A stretch of 64,000 nucleotides of DNA, from contig CAVWHY010000006.1 in NCBI GenBank assembly GCA_963754955.1, positions 496,001-560,000 on the forward strand. The letters run 5' to 3'. Positions 1-8,169 of the stretch are shown here, one piece after another (the first letter of the stretch is position 1; each line of letters starts with the position of its first letter). This stretch comes from CAVQJU01 sp963754955. Lineage in GTDB: Bacteria > Acidobacteriota > Vicinamibacteria > Vicinamibacterales > CAVVIG01. Under the pieces are notes generated by a model. The model searched no databases. It was given only the letters and a program-made list of their open reading frames with translations, and had not been told where the DNA came from. The position numbers and the translations under genes are program-made.

Positions 1-2
1 AT

Positions 3-194
3 CAGCCGGCCCTTCAGCGCGATCCTGATGAGTGGAAGACGGGCGATGAACCGATGACCGCGGCGCAACGTTCGTACCTCGAGACATTGTGCCGGGAGAC
101 GGGCGAGGAATTCGACGACACGCTCTCGAAGGCAGAGGCGTCGAAGCGGATTGACGAACTCCGCGGGCGCTCGCCTCGCCTGGCGCAGGAATAG
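3..194 (+). CDS. DUF3072-type small protein, 3' part only
   Basis: The window opens inside this frame, which gives 63 residues before a TAG stop; the start codon lies off the left edge. The visible part holds the recognisable DUF3072 core, PMTAAQRSYLETLC, followed by an acidic helix with DDTLSKAEASKRIDEL. Proteins of this family are small, soluble and of unknown function. Nothing in the neighbourhood hints at a role, because a tRNA on the opposite strand follows at once. The family call rests on remembered motif similarity. Confidence 0.7.
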   Translation, partial: QPALQRDPDEWKTGDEPMTAAQRSYLETLCRETGEEFDDTLSKAEASKRIDELRGRSPRLAQE

Positions 195-216
195 TCCCGA
201 GCAACTTGAGAGGAAT

Positions 217-293
217 TGGTCGGGGCGACTGGATTCGAACCAGCGGCCCCCTGCGCCCAAGGCAGGTGCGCTACCAGGCTGCGCTACGCCCCG
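217..293 (-). tRNA. tRNA-Pro (anticodon TGG)
   Basis: Read on the minus strand, a 7-bp acceptor stem CGGGGCG/CGCCCCG encloses a complete cloverleaf. The D arm contains AGCGCAGCCTGGTAGCGC. The anticodon stem CCTGC/GCAGG carries the loop CTTGGGC, so the anticodon is TGG. The T arm contains GGTTCGAATCC. The discriminator A is followed by an encoded CCA. Confidence 0.95.
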
Positions 294-385
294 ACCTGAC
301 TGACAGTCTCGATTCTACTGTGTTTGCCGGCAGGACATGACGACCGTCGCGCTGGCCGCCAAGCCTGTAGACTGTCGCGTACCTG

Positions 386-1537
386 ATGGCCACGACAGCC
401 GTGACGTCTGCCCGCAGCGCCGCGATGCGGGCCTCGATCATCGGTGTCGCGGCGCACGTCCTGTTTGTCATTGCAGTTCTCGGCACCCATCACAACGACC
501 CCTCGTGGTTCGTCCGCTTCGGTGTCGATGCACAGCAGAGCGCGCTGGGCCGGCAGGTCCTGGGAAGCGTCAGCACGCATCCCGGCGTCGGCGCTGACGG
601 CCAATACTTCTGGATCCTTGCGCGCGATCCGCTCCTCCTCAATCCGCAAACACTCGCCGTCTGGCTCGACCGGCCCGTGTACCGCGCGCAACGAATCGGT
701 TACCCGGCGTTCGCCGCCCCGTGGCGCCTGTTCGGAGAGACGAAGTCTGCTGTGGGGACTGCTGCTGGGGAACATCGCGGTGGTGGCCATCGGTTCCTAT
801 CTGACGGCACGGCTGGCGATCTCCCTGGGGCTTCCCGCTCGAACGGCGCTCGCGTTCGCATTCAATCCCGGCGTGATCTTCTCGACGATGTTCGACCTGT
901 GCGACGCGCTCGCACTCGCGGCAACGATCGGCGCACTCTACGCGGCGGTCACCAGAAGACGTCTGGCTCTGGCCTGCTTTTCCGCGGTGGCCGGCCTGAC
1001 CAAGGAGCCTGCCGTGCTGGCGCTCGGCGCGGCGGCGCTGGCCAGCGGCGCGGGCAAATTCTGCGGACGGTCGTCCCACGTTTGACGGCAAGACTCGCAT
1101 GCTCCTGATCGCGCCGGCCGCGACTCGCAATCGGCGCATGGGGAGCGCTACGTTCGCGCCCGATTCGGCTCCGCCTCGGCAGCGTTGTCGAATTCGCGCT
1201 GCCGTTCGCGGGTCTCGTGACGGCGTGGCAGACGCGCTGGTCCGACGGACGCATCGTCGACACCCTGAGCGCGGCAGCCCTTCTCATCGCCGCCTGCGCC
1301 GTCGTCGTCCTCTTTGCCCGGCGGCGCACCCTTCTCCTGTCCGCGGCGCTGCCGTACGCGCTGCTCGTGCCGTTCCTGAGCGAGCACGTCATGCTGTTTA
1401 CGACGAACGCCCTGCGCGCGTTCGCGCCCGCGTTTACGTTCCTCTGGCTCGAGTTGTACCGGCGAAAAGACCCTAACCGAACGGCCGAATTGGATCGTGG
1501 CCGGTCCAGTTGGTCGTCGTCTGCCAGAAGCGAGTGA
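386..1537 (+). CDS. Polytopic membrane glycosyltransferase-like protein (frameshifted)
   Basis: An integral membrane protein probably involved in building a cell-surface glycan. The segment GADGQYFWILARDPLLL followed by DRPVYRAQRIGYP resembles the first periplasmic loop of the 'cell surface glycopolymer formation' family and of GT39/GT87-like mannosyltransferases, where an acidic pair contacts the polyprenyl-sugar donor. Several hydrophobic helices follow. The protein is broken in this sequence: it starts in one frame, continues in a second from about 740 (RSLLWGLLLGNIAVVAIG), and returns to the first between about 1040 and 1215 (VTAWQTRWSDGRIVDTL). Hydrophobic character continues across each break, so single-base consensus errors are likelier than decay. 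The 3' end overlaps the convergent VOC gene by about 65 bases, so the last residues are uncertain. Confidence 0.6.
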
Positions 1538-2012
1538 ACATCTCGTCCATCCCAGGCGTCGCCGGAATCAACTCGATTAATCCCGGATCGCCGTGCGGGC
1601 CTTCAAGATAGACAACCGAGCCGCCGCTGGGCACCGGCGCCTCGAATACTGCCGTGTAGCCCCGCCCTTCATACGCCAGCTGCTCGGCTCCGACATCGCT
1701 GACGGCGATTCCGACATGATGAAACCCGTAGCCACGGCGATCGATGACATCCTTGTACACCGAGGGGTGATCGTCTTTCGGCTGGATGAGCTCGATGTTC
1801 ATGTGTCCGGCGAAAGACATCGCCAGCTTGATGTCAGCCGTGGCCGGCTGGCCGCGATAGCGCTGTCCCGGCCCCGTGAAGCTCTCGAGCAGAAACCACG
1901 GGCCGACCCTGCAGTCTCGCACCCACCAGCCGATCGCCGCGTCGATGTCCTCGACGACATACGCCAGCTGAACGATCTGGCCGACGCGTTGTCCAAAGCC
2001 AAACGTGGTCAT
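1473..2012 (-). CDS. VOC (glyoxalase/dioxygenase superfamily) protein
   Basis: A 179-residue protein with the paired beta-alpha-beta-beta-beta modules of the vicinal-oxygen-chelate fold. The first module begins IVQLAYVVEDIDAAIGWW and the second is recognisable at YGFHHVGIAVSDVGAEQL. It ends with YLEGPHGDPGLIELIPAT, which carries the conserved Glu of the metal site. The hydrophobic entry WFLLESF is seen in VOC proteins acting on aromatic or steroid-like substrates, but the substrate cannot be read from sequence. It is intact, convergent with the membrane protein before it and divergent from the glycosyltransferase fusion after it. Confidence 0.75.
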   Translation of the reverse strand: MTTFGFGQRVGQIVQLAYVVEDIDAAIGWWVRDCRVGPWFLLESFTGPGQRYRGQPATADIKLAMSFAGHMNIELIQPKDDHPSVYKDVIDRRGYGFHHVGIAVSDVGAEQLAYEGRGYTAVFEAPVPSGGSVVYLEGPHGDPGLIELIPATPGMDEMFTRFWQTTTNWTGHDPIRPFG

Positions 2013-2063
2013 GTGCGGCTGCCGGCATTATTGACCAACCCGCATGAGTTATTCTTTCCTTCG

Positions 2064-3596
2064 ATGAGCCAGCCCCGGCTGATGGTCTTCGTCATCGCCT
2101 ACTACGCGGAAGAGACGCTCAAGCGGGTGCTCGAACGCATCCCGCGCTCGATCTTCCGCGACTACGACTGCGAAGTGCTCGTCGTGGACGACGCCTCTGG
2201 CGACCGCACGGCCGAGATCGGGCTCGCGTACCGCCAGGCGCACCCGGAAATCGCGATGACCGTGCTGCGGAACCAGTACAACCAGGGGTACGGCGGCAAC
2301 CAGAAGGTCGGCTACGCCTTCGCCATCCGCGAGGGCTTCGATTTCGTGGCGATGATTCACGGCGACGGGCAGTACGCGCCGGAGGAACTGCCGGTCCTCG
2401 TCGCGCCACTGCGCGACGGCCAGGCCGACGCGGTGTTCGGCAGCCGCATGATGAGCGGGTTCGCGGCGCTCAAGGGCGGGATGCCGCTTTATAAGTTCGT
2501 CGGCAACCGCATCCTGACCTGGGCGCAGAACCTGCTGCTCGGCACGCGCCTCACCGAGTTTCACAGCGGCTACCGCGTCTACTCGGTCGCGGCGCTGCAG
2601 AAGATCCCCTACCGCCTGAACTCGAACCTCTTTCACTTCGATACCGAGATCATCATCCAGCTGATCAACGCCGGGCAGCGGATCGTCGAGCTGCCGATTC
2701 CGACGTACTACGGCGACGAGATCTGCCGCGTGAACGGGATGAAGTACGCGAAGGACGTGATGCTCGCGACGCTGCGCAACGTCGCGCACCGCTCGGGCCT
2801 TCTGCATCAGCGGCGCTTCGAGCCGGTGAGCGGGCAGGACAACACGTACTACGATCTGAAGCTGGGCTACCCGAGCAGCCACCAGTTCGCCCTCGATGCG
2901 GTCGCGCCGGGCGCGTCGGTCATCGACATCGGCGCGGGCCCCGGCGGCATCGCGAGCGAGCTGGTGAAGAAGGGCTGCCGGGTGGCGGTCGTCGATCAGT
3001 TCACCGTGAAAGGCGACCGCCACCCGAACATCGTCGTCTTCACGCAGGATCTCGACGATGAGCTGGTCTTCGACGTTCGCGGGTACGATTACCTGCTGTT
3101 GCTCGACGTCATCGAGCACCTGAAGAACCCGGAGCAGTTCCTCGCCCGGCTGTGCAGGCAATTCGACTACTCGCCGAGAACGCTGATCCTGACGACCCCC
3201 AACATCGCGTTCGGGATCCAGCGGCTCATGCTCCTGTTCGGCCAGTTCAACTACGGCAAGGTGGGCATCCTCGACCGGACGCACACGCGACTCTTCACCT
3301 TCCGGTCACTGCGGCACCTGCTGACCAACGCCGGATTTCGACTGAAGGAGATCCGCGGCGTGCCGGCGCCGTTTCCGAAGGTGATCGGCCAGGGCATCGT
3401 CGGCCGCGCCGCGACGGCGATCAATCAGCTGCTCATTCGAATCAGCAAATCGCTGTTCTCGTATCAGATCTTCGTCATCGCCGAGGCGACGCCCGACGTC
3501 GACTTCATCCTCGAAGACGCGAGGAGACGCAGCGAGCTTCGCGAGCAGCCTCAGTCGGCCGCCTCGGGCGCGTGCCACGCAGCGACCGACGCGTAG
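2064..3596 (+). CDS. GT2 glycosyltransferase fused to a SAM methyltransferase
   Basis: A 510-residue two-domain protein. Residues about 5-230 are a GT-A family 2 glycosyltransferase of the dolichol-phosphate-mannose synthase type: VLVVDDASGDRT binds nucleotide-sugar, MIHGDGQYAPEEL gives the DGD metal/donor motif, and SGYRVYSV follows. After a linker, residues about 275-440 are a class I methyltransferase with SAM motif I VIDIGAGPGG and motif IV LLLLDVIEHL, of the Methyltransf_23/UbiG type. The ATG at 2064 fits directly before MSQPRLMVFVIAYY; an upstream extension of the frame runs through the VOC gene and was rejected. No transmembrane anchor is obvious. It overlaps the convergent next gene by 46 bases. 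The fusion suggests that one polypeptide transfers and then methylates a lipid-linked sugar. Confidence 0.85.
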   Translation: MSQPRLMVFVIAYYAEETLKRVLERIPRSIFRDYDCEVLVVDDASGDRTAEIGLAYRQAHPEIAMTVLRNQYNQGYGGNQKVGYAFAIREGFDFVAMIHGDGQYAPEELPVLVAPLRDGQADAVFGSRMMSGFAALKGGMPLYKFVGNRILTWAQNLLLGTRLTEFHSGYRVYSVAALQKIPYRLNSNLFHFDTEIIIQLINAGQRIVELPIPTYYGDEICRVNGMKYAKDVMLATLRNVAHRSGLLHQRRFEPVSGQDNTYYDLKLGYPSSHQFALDAVAPGASVIDIGAGPGGIASELVKKGCRVAVVDQFTVKGDRHPNIVVFTQDLDDELVFDVRGYDYLLLLDVIEHLKNPEQFLARLCRQFDYSPRTLILTTPNIAFGIQRLMLLFGQFNYGKVGILDRTHTRLFTFRSLRHLLTNAGFRLKEIRGVPAPFPKVIGQGIVGRAATAINQLLIRISKSLFSYQIFVIAEATPDVDFILEDARRRSELREQPQSAASGACHAATDA

Positions 3597-4942
3597 AGCG
3601 CGCCGACGACGAAGAAGTAGTAGTTGCAGAACGCCTGCTTGTTGAACACGAAGAAGGCGCAGAGCGTCATGCCGACCGCCGCGCCGAAGCCGGCAGGCGT
3701 TCGCGGCAGGCGCCACAATGCGAGCGCGGACGCGGCGGCTGCCGCGACGAACGAGATCAGCACGGGCGGTTGCTCGTGACCCTGGTTCGCCCACCACGAC
3801 AGCAGGCTGAGCGCGTCCGGGCGAAACGGCTGATGGAACTGCAGCGTCACGACGCTCGTCCAGAACGCATTCGGCCCCCAGAAGACGAACGGGAGCGTGA
3901 CGGCGGCGCCGAGCAGCGCGACTTTCGCCAGGAACGTCAAAAGGCTCCGGCGGTCGCGGGGCCATTCGACGAGCAGCAGGGCCGCGGGCAGCGCGAAGAC
4001 CAGGTATTGCTTCAACGCGATGAACGCGCCGAACAGCCACGGGACGAGCCGGCTGTGACGACAGGCGGCGAAGAGCACCGCCGCGACGCCGAGGACGAGA
4101 AATGGTTCCGTCCACGACTGCTCGAGGACGAAGAAGAGGCGCGGGGTCGTCAAATACAATGCGGCGGCGACGATGCCGAACCCCCGCGGCCGGGCGAACG
4201 CCATGAAAATGGCCGCGAGCTCGATGGCGACCAGCTGCGCGTAGCGTGAGTCTCCGCCGAATAGTTGCCCCGGCATCGCGACGAGGAGGCTCAGGGGAAA
4301 GTAAGGATAGCCGAACTGCAGGCGTCCGCCCACCGACAGGCCGGGCCCGTAGTAATCGCCGTTCTGGAACCGGTAGATGTCCGGAAACGTGATCGCGTAG
4401 GGGTTCGCCCCGGAGCGAAGAGCGGAGATCGCGTACCGCTGAAACACGTGCACGTCGATCGCCGGCTCGGGCGATCGATGGATCATCCACACCCCGATGG
4501 CGCAATGGACGGCCACGAGCGCGCCGATCTGCAGCGGCTTCGCCCACCTCGGTGTGCCCAGGATCACGACCGAGCCGAGCACGATCGCGAGCACGCCCAA
4601 TCCCCGGTGATACGTCGTGAGCCCTGGTCCATCCACCGGCATGAGGCCGGGAAGCGACGTGTACAGGGAGACCAGGTGAAAGACCAGTCCCGCCAGCGCG
4701 AGCACCGGCACGAGCGTCGCGTCGAGACGCACGAAACGCGCAGGGCGGGGAATGACGGCCGCCGCGACGAGCAGCGCGAAAGCGCTGAGGACCAGGGCCA
4801 GCGCGGTCGGCTCCAGGAACCCGTTCGCGATCTGCAGGGCCAGGCCGAGGCAGATGGCGGCGACCGCGCACCCGGGCGCGAGCCAGCGGGCGTACTCGAT
4901 GTGCTCGGCGTCGCCGGCCGCCGGTGGTTGCGCAGGATTCAC
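3551..4942 (-). CDS. Polytopic membrane protein, GT87/DUF2029-like
   Basis: A 463-residue protein made largely of hydrophobic helices. The loop VHVFQRYAISALRSGANPY followed by AITFPDIY matches the periplasmic loop of DUF2029/GT87 polyprenol-phosphate-mannose-dependent transferases, where the Asp and the NPY stretch are characteristic. It is the only one of the three membrane glycan proteins here that reads through without a frameshift. It is convergent with the GT2-methyltransferase gene and divergent from the next membrane protein across about 40 bases. Donor and acceptor are unknown; a role in surface polysaccharide assembly is inferred from family and context. Confidence 0.65.
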   Translation of the reverse strand: MNPAQPPAAGDAEHIEYARWLAPGCAVAAICLGLALQIANGFLEPTALALVLSAFALLVAAAVIPRPARFVRLDATLVPVLALAGLVFHLVSLYTSLPGLMPVDGPGLTTYHRGLGVLAIVLGSVVILGTPRWAKPLQIGALVAVHCAIGVWMIHRSPEPAIDVHVFQRYAISALRSGANPYAITFPDIYRFQNGDYYGPGLSVGGRLQFGYPYFPLSLLVAMPGQLFGGDSRYAQLVAIELAAIFMAFARPRGFGIVAAALYLTTPRLFFVLEQSWTEPFLVLGVAAVLFAACRHSRLVPWLFGAFIALKQYLVFALPAALLLVEWPRDRRSLLTFLAKVALLGAAVTLPFVFWGPNAFWTSVVTLQFHQPFRPDALSLLSWWANQGHEQPPVLISFVAAAAASALALWRLPRTPAGFGAAVGMTLCAFFVFNKQAFCNYYFFVVGALYASVAAWHAPEAAD

Positions 4943-4981
4943 TGCGGCATTCTCACATACGATTGAACGGGTCTGCAGCGC

Positions 4982-6221
4982 ATGTGGTCACGATATCGGA
5001 ATGCCGGGAGGCCGGCGTACCTCGCCTTCGCCATCGCCGCCGCCGGCATGGCGCTGCGCGGCATCCTGTCGGCCTTCTCGACCGGAACCAACGACATCAT
5101 CCTCTGGGACGACTTTGCGCACTACGCGAGCCTGGAGGGCGTGCTGTGGATGTACCGGAACGTCCCGGCCTGGAATCACCCGCCCCTCACCGGGTACCTG
5201 GCGGCCGGCATCCTGCGGCTGTCCGTGCTCACGGGTCTCCGTTTTCCCGTCCTGTTCAAGCTCGTGCCCATGGCGGCAGACGCGTTGTGTCTCGTCCTGC
5301 TGTGGAAGATCTGGCGCCGCCGCTCCGCGCACCCGGCCGCGCCGCTGGCGGCCGTGGCCATCTTTGCGTTCAGCCCGGATGCGATTCTGGTGAGCGCCTA
5401 CCACGGGAACAACGATCCGCTCGTCGGCCTGTTCGTCCTCGCGGCCTGCTACTTCGTCGAGGAAAGGGCCAGTTTCGCATGGGCGGGCGTGGCGCTCGCC
5501 GCGGCGCTCAACGTCAAGCTGATTCCGCTGCTGCTGGTTCCCGTGTTCCTCGCCAATGTCCGGCGCTGGCGCGACGCCGCTCCGATTCGCCGGTGGCCTG
5601 TCATTGGGCGCCGTCCCGTTCGTTCCCGTCATTCTGCGGGTCGGGCCGGCCTTCTACCGCAACGCCGTCGCCTACAACTCGAATTTCGACAACTGGGGCA
5701 TCCCGTTCTTCATTCGTCTCCTGGAGAAGAACGCCGGCTCGGCTGCGGTCGGGGCGCAGCTTCACGCGCTGTACGTCCCCGCCGGCCGATACCTGGTGGC
5801 CGCCACCATCCTGGCGCTCTGCGCGTGGAGCCGCTGGCGCCGTCCGCTGTCGACCTATCAGCTCGCCGCCGGAGGGCTGGCCGCGTTCCTCTTCCTCGCT
5901 CCCGGCTTCGGCGTCCAGTACACCGCCATCCTGGGTCCCGTCCTCATCGCCGTCAGCCTGGGCTGGGGCCTTTGGTACGCGGTGTCAACCGGCGCCTTCC
6001 TCGCGTCGGTGTACTACCTGTTCTGGACCCGCCAGCCGCTGCTCGGCTCGCTGTTCACCAGCGTCTTTCCCGGTATTTCCCCGTGGATCGGGCTGGTCGC
6101 GTGGGTCGGGATCGGGGAGTTTGCGCTCTCGCTATTCAAGGTTCAGGGTTCAGGGTTCATGGTTCAGGGTTCGGGAGAGCCCTCGATTCAACACTCGGGT
6201 TTTTCGAACCCTGAACCCTGA
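4982..6221 (+). CDS. Polytopic membrane glycosyltransferase-like protein (one frameshift)
   Basis: An integral membrane protein with an N-terminal loop containing ILWDDFAHYASLEGVLW and NVPAWNHPPLTGYL. The acidic pair and the NHPPL motif are typical of ArnT/GT39-like and related transferases that use lipid-linked sugars. AYHGNNDPLVGLFVL resembles the second conserved loop of this group. The frame shifts once near 5575-5590, where the first frame gives way to RFAGGLSLGAVPFVPVIL; hydrophobic helices continue in the second frame. The apparent C-terminus after FALSLF is translated repeat DNA (VQGSGFMVQGSGE), so the native stop is uncertain. Confidence 0.6.
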
Positions 6222-6224
6222 ACC
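6139..6224. repeat. Intergenic inverted tandem repeat, GGTTCAG family
   Basis: The left arm has about four imperfect copies of GGTTCAGG; after a spacer the right arm reads GAACCCTGAACCCTGAACC. The arms can pair into a long hairpin. It lies between two convergent genes and the first gene's apparent stop is inside it. A bidirectional terminator is the simplest reading. Confidence 0.75.
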
Positions 6225-6241
6225 AGTCGAGAACTATCTTT

Positions 6242-8023
6242 TCAGCGCGCGCTCTCTGTCAGCGTCGTATAACGATCGATACCCACTCCCGTGAACTCTT
6301 CGCTCGTGCCGTCGGGCCAGACGACCTTGATCTTCAGCGGCGACTGCGCTGAATCGCCGAGCCCGACCAGCACGCGCGGATCGTTCGCCGAGGCGTAGCT
6401 GCCGTCCGCGCGCGAGCGGCGCCAGATGGTGCGGCCGTCCGAGCGCGTGACTTCGACGCGCGCGCCAACCGCGTCGCGCATTTTGCCACCAGATCCGCCG
6501 ATCACGAGCCGGAGGCCCACCCAGTGCTTCCGGCTCCCCACGTTGTTGATCAGCAGCCGCGCGGGCCCGGCGTCGTTGCCGATGACGATGTCGGTGTCAC
6601 CGTCGTTGTCGATGTCGCCGAACGCGGCGCCCCGGCTCACTTCCGGCTTCGCGAAAAATGCGCCGGCCTGCTTCGTAACGTCTTCGAACCGGAGGTTGCC
6701 GCCGGGGCCGAGATTCCGCAGCAGCTGCTTCGGCTGCTTCAGCGGAAACGGCTCGTTGCGCGCCACGTCTTCGAGGATCTGCGTGACCGCGCCGTTCACC
6801 GACAGCAGATCGAGCCAGCCGTCGTTGTCCACGTCCAGCCAGCCGGTGCCGAACCCCGTGTACGGCAGGCTGGCGAGGCGGATGCCGGCCGGCGCGCTTC
6901 GATCCTCGAACCCGCCGGCGCCGTCGTTGACGTAGAAATCGCTGCCTTGCCCGGTCAACTCCGTGACGGCGAGGTCCTCCCGGCCGTCGTTGTTGAAATC
7001 GCCGGCATCGACGCCCATGCTCGCCTTGACGCTTCCCTCGGGGCTCAACGCGACGCCGGCGAGGAGCGCCGTGTTCTTGAACGTCCCGTTGCGCTGGTTG
7101 ATCCACAGCTGGTTCGGCTGGCTGTCGTTCGCGACGAACAGATCGATCCAGCCGTCGTTGTTGAAGTCCGCGGTCGCCACGCCGAGCGCGGGGCCGTATT
7201 CGCGCGTCATCCCCGCAGCGGCGGTGACGTCCGTGAACGTGCCGTCGCGGTTGTTGTGATACAGATGGCTCGCCTCGGGACGGTACACGTGCGGCGGACA
7301 GTAATCGAGGTTGCCGGCGACCGAGTAGCAGTGCAGGTTCGCCTCCACGCTGTACTGGAGGTAGTGGCCGACGAACAGATCGAGGAACCCGTCGCGATCG
7401 AAATCGAAGAACACCGCCGGCACGCTCCAGCCGGAATCGCCCACGCGGCTCGCTTTCGAGACGTCGGTGAAGGTGCCGTCGCAATTGTTGCGGAACAACT
7501 GGCCGGCACCGAGGTTGGTGACGAACAGATCGACGCAGCCGTCGTTGTTGTAATCGCCCGCGGCGACGCCCATCCCGTACCCCTGCGCCTTGATGCCGCT
7601 GGCCGCGGTGACGTCCGTGAATGTCACCGTGCGTGATCCATCGGGCAGGACCGCGAGATCGTTTCGGAACAATCGTCCCTGGAGAGGGAGCGGTCCCGGC
7701 GGCTGCGGCTGTGCCTCCGCCACTGGCGTGTTGCCCAGCATCCGGCCCTGCACGATGAAGACGTCGAGATCCCCGTCGTTGTCGTAATCGAACAGCGCGA
7801 CGCCCGGCGCCATCAACTCGGGGTAGAGGAACTTCCCGGACATGCCGTTGAAGTGGACGAACGTCAGGCCGGAGGCCTCGGCGCGTTCGGCGAACCACTC
7901 GGCCTGCGGCGGGCTGCTTATCGTCGATGCACGCGATCGATCCGGCTCGGCGCGGCAGCCCGCAAAAGGCGCGACACAGAAAGTGAAAAGGAGGACGAAG
8001 AATGCCCCATACCGGATCCGCAT
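6242..8023 (-). CDS. CRTAC1-type FG-GAP/VCBS lipoprotein with ASPIC/UnbV domain
   Basis: A 593-residue secreted lipoprotein; the signal peptide ends in the lipobox PFAGC. Calcium-binding FG-GAP/VCBS repeats of a beta-propeller recur through the chain, for example FDYDNDGDLDVF, GDYNNDGCVDLF, DFNNDGWIDLFV and DIDNDGDTDIVI. The C-terminal about 110 residues form an ASPIC/UnbV domain with GARVEVTRSDGRT and VVWPDGTSEEF. Such proteins are abundant in Acidobacteriota and are thought to bind ligands at the surface; none has a firm function here. The start MRIRYGAFF was chosen over one 13 codons upstream because it opens the signal peptide. The next gene is divergent across a promoter region. Confidence 0.85.
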   Translation of the reverse strand: MRIRYGAFFVLLFTFCVAPFAGCRAEPDRSRASTISSPPQAEWFAERAEASGLTFVHFNGMSGKFLYPELMAPGVALFDYDNDGDLDVFIVQGRMLGNTPVAEAQPQPPGPLPLQGRLFRNDLAVLPDGSRTVTFTDVTAASGIKAQGYGMGVAAGDYNNDGCVDLFVTNLGAGQLFRNNCDGTFTDVSKASRVGDSGWSVPAVFFDFDRDGFLDLFVGHYLQYSVEANLHCYSVAGNLDYCPPHVYRPEASHLYHNNRDGTFTDVTAAAGMTREYGPALGVATADFNNDGWIDLFVANDSQPNQLWINQRNGTFKNTALLAGVALSPEGSVKASMGVDAGDFNNDGREDLAVTELTGQGSDFYVNDGAGGFEDRSAPAGIRLASLPYTGFGTGWLDVDNDGWLDLLSVNGAVTQILEDVARNEPFPLKQPKQLLRNLGPGGNLRFEDVTKQAGAFFAKPEVSRGAAFGDIDNDGDTDIVIGNDAGPARLLINNVGSRKHWVGLRLVIGGSGGKMRDAVGARVEVTRSDGRTIWRRSRADGSYASANDPRVLVGLGDSAQSPLKIKVVWPDGTSEEFTGVGIDRYTTLTESAR

Positions 8024-8075
8024 GCGTTCCGTTGGATTGTCGCACCAAGTTCGTGTGAACACGGTGAAGAATCGC

Positions 8076-8103
8076 TTGACTCGGCGTAAACAAGCCGTAA
8101 GAT
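8076..8103 (+). promoter_or_regulatory. Sigma-70-type promoter of the first TonB receptor
   Basis: TTGACT and TAAGAT are separated by 16 bases in the divergent spacer, about 65 bases before the receptor's ATG. Both hexamers are close to the housekeeping consensus. Confidence 0.55.
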
Positions 8104-8169
8104 GGGCCGCATCTCGACGGTCACGCGGTCATTTTGTCTCGGAAGGTCAGCGACGTGAGGAGGCGGTTG

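Noticed and set aside
8125..8155. GTCA-containing stretch before the first TonB receptor as another array
   Set aside because: GGTCACGCGGTCATTTTGTC has spacings of 8 and 9 bp and no GTCACTGACCG core; an ordinary -35/-10 pair already explains this promoter.
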